Origin: JAVVWB01 sp036652335
Lineage (GTDB): Bacteria > Synergistota > Synergistia > Synergistales > Synergistaceae
Reading direction: 5' to 3'
Assembly: GCA_036652335.1 (NCBI GenBank)
Contig: JAVVWB010000004.1
Location: forward strand, 87,821-151,820
Length of the DNA: 64,000 nt
The position numbers and the translations under genes are program-made. The notes below the pieces were generated by a model. The model saw nothing but the letters and a program-made list of their open reading frames with translations. It was not told the DNA's origin and searched no databases. This document shows, piece after piece, positions 61,464-64,000 of this stretch. How positions within the stretch are numbered: position 1 is the first letter of the stretch; the number at the start of each line of letters is the position of its first letter.

Positions 61464-62252
61464 GTGAATGAGAATGATAACGATTTACTAAAGGTAAACT
61501 TTAAAGAAGGACCTACCGCGTTTAACGTAAATTTAGATGCTTTTTCCGGTCCGCTAGATTTGTTGTGTCATCTAGTTGAATCTAGAGAATTAGATATAGC
61601 AAAGATAAACTTAACTGAGCTAATAACACAATATGTTGAATTCTTACTAAAATCTGAAAAAGCATCTCTTACCGAATTGGTTGAATTTTTCTCGTTTGCA
61701 TCGAGATTGTTATTAAGAAAAGTAAGCTCACTTTTTCCCTCAAAGGCAATAGATTGTTTGGCTGATGAAGACCAAGATGAACTATATGATGAAGAAGATT
61801 TGCTTGCAGCAATTGAAAATTTTATACCATATAGAAATGCTGCATCTTTTTTAAGAGAAATGCAACAAAAAAGAGAAATGTCATTTACTCGAATTCACGA
61901 TGATGATTCAGCTCCTTTTTATGATCTAGGAGATTTATACGGATTATCAAATAAGTGGTGGGAGCTTCTAGAAAGATACAAAAATAAAAAACCTGATGTG
62001 TTTTTTTCAGATGATGACTTATGGGATGATATACCAGATGCTATTCCTGAAGAGAAGATGGTAGATCAAAGAATGGAAGAACTTCGCCTTTTGATAAAAG
62101 ATACAAATCTAAAACTTTCGCAGATATTAAAAGAAAAAAACAAAAAGAACTTAATAGTTACGCTACTTGCTTTGTTGGAACTATCAAGAATGGGAATTGT
62201 AAAATTGATACAAAACGAAATATTAGGAGAGATTGAAATTGTCTCTAAATAA
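61464..62252 (+). CDS. scpA: Segregation and condensation protein A
   Basis: Kleisin subunit of the SMC-ScpAB complex that organises chromosomes. About 262 residues: LDAFSGPLDLLCHLVESREL is the family signature, followed by the acidic middle and a C-terminal winged helix (VTLLALLELSRMGIVKLIQ). GTG 61464 is the likely start, with no clear ribosome-binding site, so coupling to trpS is possible; the frame is open into trpS. scpB overlaps its end. Confidence 0.92.
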   Translation: MNENDNDLLKVNFKEGPTAFNVNLDAFSGPLDLLCHLVESRELDIAKINLTELITQYVEFLLKSEKASLTELVEFFSFASRLLLRKVSSLFPSKAIDCLADEDQDELYDEEDLLAAIENFIPYRNAASFLREMQQKREMSFTRIHDDDSAPFYDLGDLYGLSNKWWELLERYKNKKPDVFFSDDDLWDDIPDAIPEEKMVDQRMEELRLLIKDTNLKLSQILKEKNKKNLIVTLLALLELSRMGIVKLIQNEILGEIEIVSK

Positions 62253-62847
62253 CCAAAATATTGAATTAGGAATAATTGAAAAGCAAATAGAAGCCTTACT
62301 TTTTGTTTCACCGGAACCAGTTTCTGTCTCGGAAATGTCATCTTACTTAGGTGTTTCTACGACTAAAGTTCAAGAAAGCATATGCTTAATAAAAACAGAG
62401 CTGGAAAAAAAGCATGCTTTTACATTGCTTAATATTGCTAATGGATGGCAAATTGCTACCTTACCTGCTTTGTCCTCATTGATTGAAGACTTTGTGTCAA
62501 CAATTGTTGTTGATAAAGTAAGGCTAAGCAAAGCAGCTCTTGAGACACTTTCTGTAATAGCCTACAACCAGCCAGTTACAAGATCAGAAATTGAAGAAAT
62601 AAGGTCTGTTCGGTGTGATAGAGTTGTTGATACTCTCTTAAAACATGGGCTTGTTAGAATTGCTGGAAGAAAAAAGAGTGTAGGATCACCTCTATTATTT
62701 AGGACAACAGATAGATTCCTAGAAATTTTTGGGCTCAGTTCAATTAGTGCTTTGCCTACATTGGATGAGCTAAGAGATACTCCCCAAGATATTATTAATG
62801 AAGCTACATATATTGACGGCATAGAAAGTGAAATCAATGAAGGATAA
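62239..62847 (+). CDS. scpB: Segregation and condensation protein B
   Basis: Partner of ScpA in the SMC complex. About 202 residues, two winged helices: QIEALLFVSPEPVSVSEMSSYLG and LSKAALETLSVIAYNQPVTRSEIEEIR, then GLVRIAGRKKSVGSPLLFRTT. TTG 62239 is eight bases after AGGAGA and within the scpA end. It overlaps the next gene by 11 bases. Confidence 0.94.
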   Translation: MSLNNQNIELGIIEKQIEALLFVSPEPVSVSEMSSYLGVSTTKVQESICLIKTELEKKHAFTLLNIANGWQIATLPALSSLIEDFVSTIVVDKVRLSKAALETLSVIAYNQPVTRSEIEEIRSVRCDRVVDTLLKHGLVRIAGRKKSVGSPLLFRTTDRFLEIFGLSSISALPTLDELRDTPQDIINEATYIDGIESEINEG

Positions 62848-63571
62848 GCAGACAATAAGACTAAACAGATATTTAGCAATGTGTGGAATTGGAGCCAGAA
62901 GGAAAGTAGAAGAATATATTTTTTCTGGAAGAGTAAAGGTAAACAATGAAACTGTTTTAGAACCAGGGCGTCAAATTCTATCAAACGATGTTGTCTTATT
63001 TGATAATAAAGAAATATTTTTTGTACCTCAAACATACATCATATACAATAAACCCAAAGGGTTACTTTGTGCAGTTGAAGATGAACGTGAGCAGACTATA
63101 ATTGATGCTCTCCCTCCATCTATGGATCACTTAAAGCTCTTTCCTGTAGGAAGACTCGATAAGAACAGTGAAGGGCTTATTATACTTACCAATGATGGAA
63201 TGTTTTCTCAGGAACTAATTCATCCTAGTAAGGGCATAGATAAAACCTATGAAGTTCAATTACGTAAACCACTAGATGAAAACAAACTGATTGAGTGGAT
63301 AAATGGCGTAAAAATCGAAGGTAGAACACTAAAACCAGTATCAGTTCGAAGGCTGGCAAAATCACCACTACAATGCTGGTTTGAAGTAGTGTTAGCCGAA
63401 GGAATAAAAAGAGAGATTAGACTGATGGTTCGTGAATTAGATAATGACGTAAGAACGTTAGAACGAAAAAAAATTGGTAAGCTTGAATTAAGACTTCTTA
63501 AACGTGGTGAATATATTTCTGTGAGTAAGGAAGAACTTTGGAAACATATAACCATAGGTGGGCAAGTCTAA
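62837..63571 (+). CDS. RsuA/RluB family pseudouridine synthase
   Basis: Makes pseudouridine in rRNA. 244 residues: S4 domain (IRLNRYLAMCGIGARRKVEEYI), YIIYNKPKGLLCA, the catalytic GRLDKNSEGLIILTNDG with the active-site aspartate, and the C-terminal basic RQIRLM-like segment EGIKREIRLMVREL. RluB is the likeliest because scpA-scpB-rluB is a common cluster. ATG 62837 overlaps scpB. Confidence 0.93.
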   Translation: MKDKQTIRLNRYLAMCGIGARRKVEEYIFSGRVKVNNETVLEPGRQILSNDVVLFDNKEIFFVPQTYIIYNKPKGLLCAVEDEREQTIIDALPPSMDHLKLFPVGRLDKNSEGLIILTNDGMFSQELIHPSKGIDKTYEVQLRKPLDENKLIEWINGVKIEGRTLKPVSVRRLAKSPLQCWFEVVLAEGIKREIRLMVRELDNDVRTLERKKIGKLELRLLKRGEYISVSKEELWKHITIGGQV

Positions 63572-63611
63572 AGATAATTTAATGTTATAATCGCAAAATA
63601 AAATATTTCAC

Positions 63612-63639
63612 TTGACATAACTGAAAAAAAAGTTATAAT
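63612..63639 (+). promoter_or_regulatory. Promoter of the Arg-His-Lys-Lys tRNA operon
   Basis: TTGACA (63612-63617), 16 bases, TATAAT (63634-63639), both perfect, 29 bases before the first tRNA. Confidence 0.9.
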
Positions 63640-63668
63640 ACACTGCGTGTTTTGATGAAGTTTTTAAT

Positions 63669-63745
63669 GCGCCTGTAGCTCAGCTGGATAGAGCAACTGC
63701 CTTCTAAGCAGTAGGTCAGGGGTTCGAGTCCCTTCAGGCGCGCCA
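63669..63745 (+). tRNA. tRNA-Arg (anticodon TCT)
   Basis: GCGCCTG/CAGGCGC acceptor, loop CTTCTAA on an ACTGC/GCAGT stem, T loop TTCGAGT, encoded CCA. Confidence 0.95.
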
Positions 63746-63759
63746 TTCATTTTTCACAT

Positions 63760-63837
63760 GGTGAGCGTAGCTCAATTGGTTAGAGTACCGGACTGTGGCT
63801 CCGGATGTTGCGGGTTCAATTCCCGTCGCTCACCCCA
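63760..63837 (+). tRNA. tRNA-His (anticodon GTG)
   Basis: GTGAGCG/CGCTCAC acceptor with an extra G-1 (63760) facing C73, the histidine identity pair; loop CTGTGGC; encoded CCA. Confidence 0.95.
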
Positions 63838-63851
63838 TAATTTATCTTGTT

Positions 63852-63927
63852 GGATCGTTAGCTCAATTGGTAGAGCACCTGACTCTTAATCAGGGGGTTA
63901 CAGGTTCGATTCCTGTACGATCCACCA
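63852..63927 (+). tRNA. tRNA-Lys (anticodon CTT)
   Basis: GGATCGT/ACGATCC acceptor, loop CTCTTAA on a CCTGA/TCAGG stem, encoded CCA. Confidence 0.95.
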
Positions 63928-63945
63928 ACATGATGATAAATTTAA

Positions 63946-64000
63946 GGATCGTTAGCTCAACTGGCAGAGCACCTGACTCTTAATCAGGGGGTTACAGGTT
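63946..64000 (+). tRNA. tRNA-Lys (anticodon CTT), second copy, cut by window end
   Basis: Same acceptor 5' half, anticodon arm and variable region as the copy at 63852; the D arm differs slightly (CTGGCAG for TTGGTAG). The T arm is cut at the window edge. Confidence 0.9.

Noticed and set aside
63795..63983. 62-residue ORF at the right end
   Set aside because: It is a read-through of the His and Lys tRNA genes.
1..64000. CRISPR array, insertion sequence or prophage
   Set aside because: No regularly spaced repeats, transposase or phage structural genes were seen on either strand.

Overview
The window is a gene-dense, AT-rich bacterial chromosome segment of housekeeping character. It carries a complete-looking outer-membrane and LPS gene set (bamA, lpxD, lpxC, fabZ, lpxA, kdsC, lptF/G, lptC, lptD-like). 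It also carries a Firmicute-type backbone: the lepB-ylqF-rnhB-yraN-comM-dprA-topA-trmFO-xerC-codY cluster, gatCAB, a threonine T-box leader and rqcH. A diderm, low-GC anaerobe such as a low-GC Synergistota lineage fits best; Negativicutes or Halanaerobiales are alternatives. That assignment is inference. Amino-acid-directed metabolism is suggested by diaminopropionate ammonia-lyase, and the genome probably decodes UGA as selenocysteine.

Layout. 1-4.5 kb: 3' part of ligA, then gatC-gatA-gatB. 4.7-6.8 kb: an EF-G paralogue. 7-9.5 kb: ferritin-like/VIT1 membrane protein, a short glutaredoxin with an in-frame UGA (UPHC motif) missed by ordinary ORF calling, and pgi. 9.5-11.9 kb: accessory strip with a 62-aa orphan, dpaL, a small membrane ORF, a minus-strand tRNA-Val and a diverged copy of its 3' flank. 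12-23.2 kb: dapF, lepB and the conserved cluster through codY. 23.2-24.7 kb: S1-domain protein, DUF501 protein and a Lys-Glu-Glu-Thr tRNA operon. 25-31.7 kb: outer-membrane/lipid A operon. 31.7-43 kb: birA, prfB (programmed frameshift), a secreted SpoIVB/S55-type protein, dgkA, ileS, rluD-like, rqcH, metK. 43-50 kb: comF-like, pfkA, a membrane-anchored unknown, rho, a LysM/M23 endopeptidase and pyrG. 50-54.3 kb: a secreted unknown, lptC, lptD-like and ddl. 54.4-59.6 kb: greA, then a threonine T-box controlling thrC-thrB-lysC-asd. 59.6-64 kb: Nif3 family protein, trpS, scpA-scpB, an RsuA/RluB pseudouridine synthase and an Arg-His-Lys-Lys tRNA operon cut by the window end.

The main unusual elements are the recoded UGA glutaredoxin with a candidate SECIS hairpin, the prfB frameshift, the ACC-specifier T-box, a hairpin that buries the apparent start region of rluD, and a 58-bp diverged direct repeat abutting tRNA-Val. 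I did not find a CRISPR array, an insertion sequence, a prophage or a clear novel defence system. Many genes appear to start with TTG placed at proper distance from a Shine-Dalgarno sequence, so several starts below were moved inward from the longest ORF.
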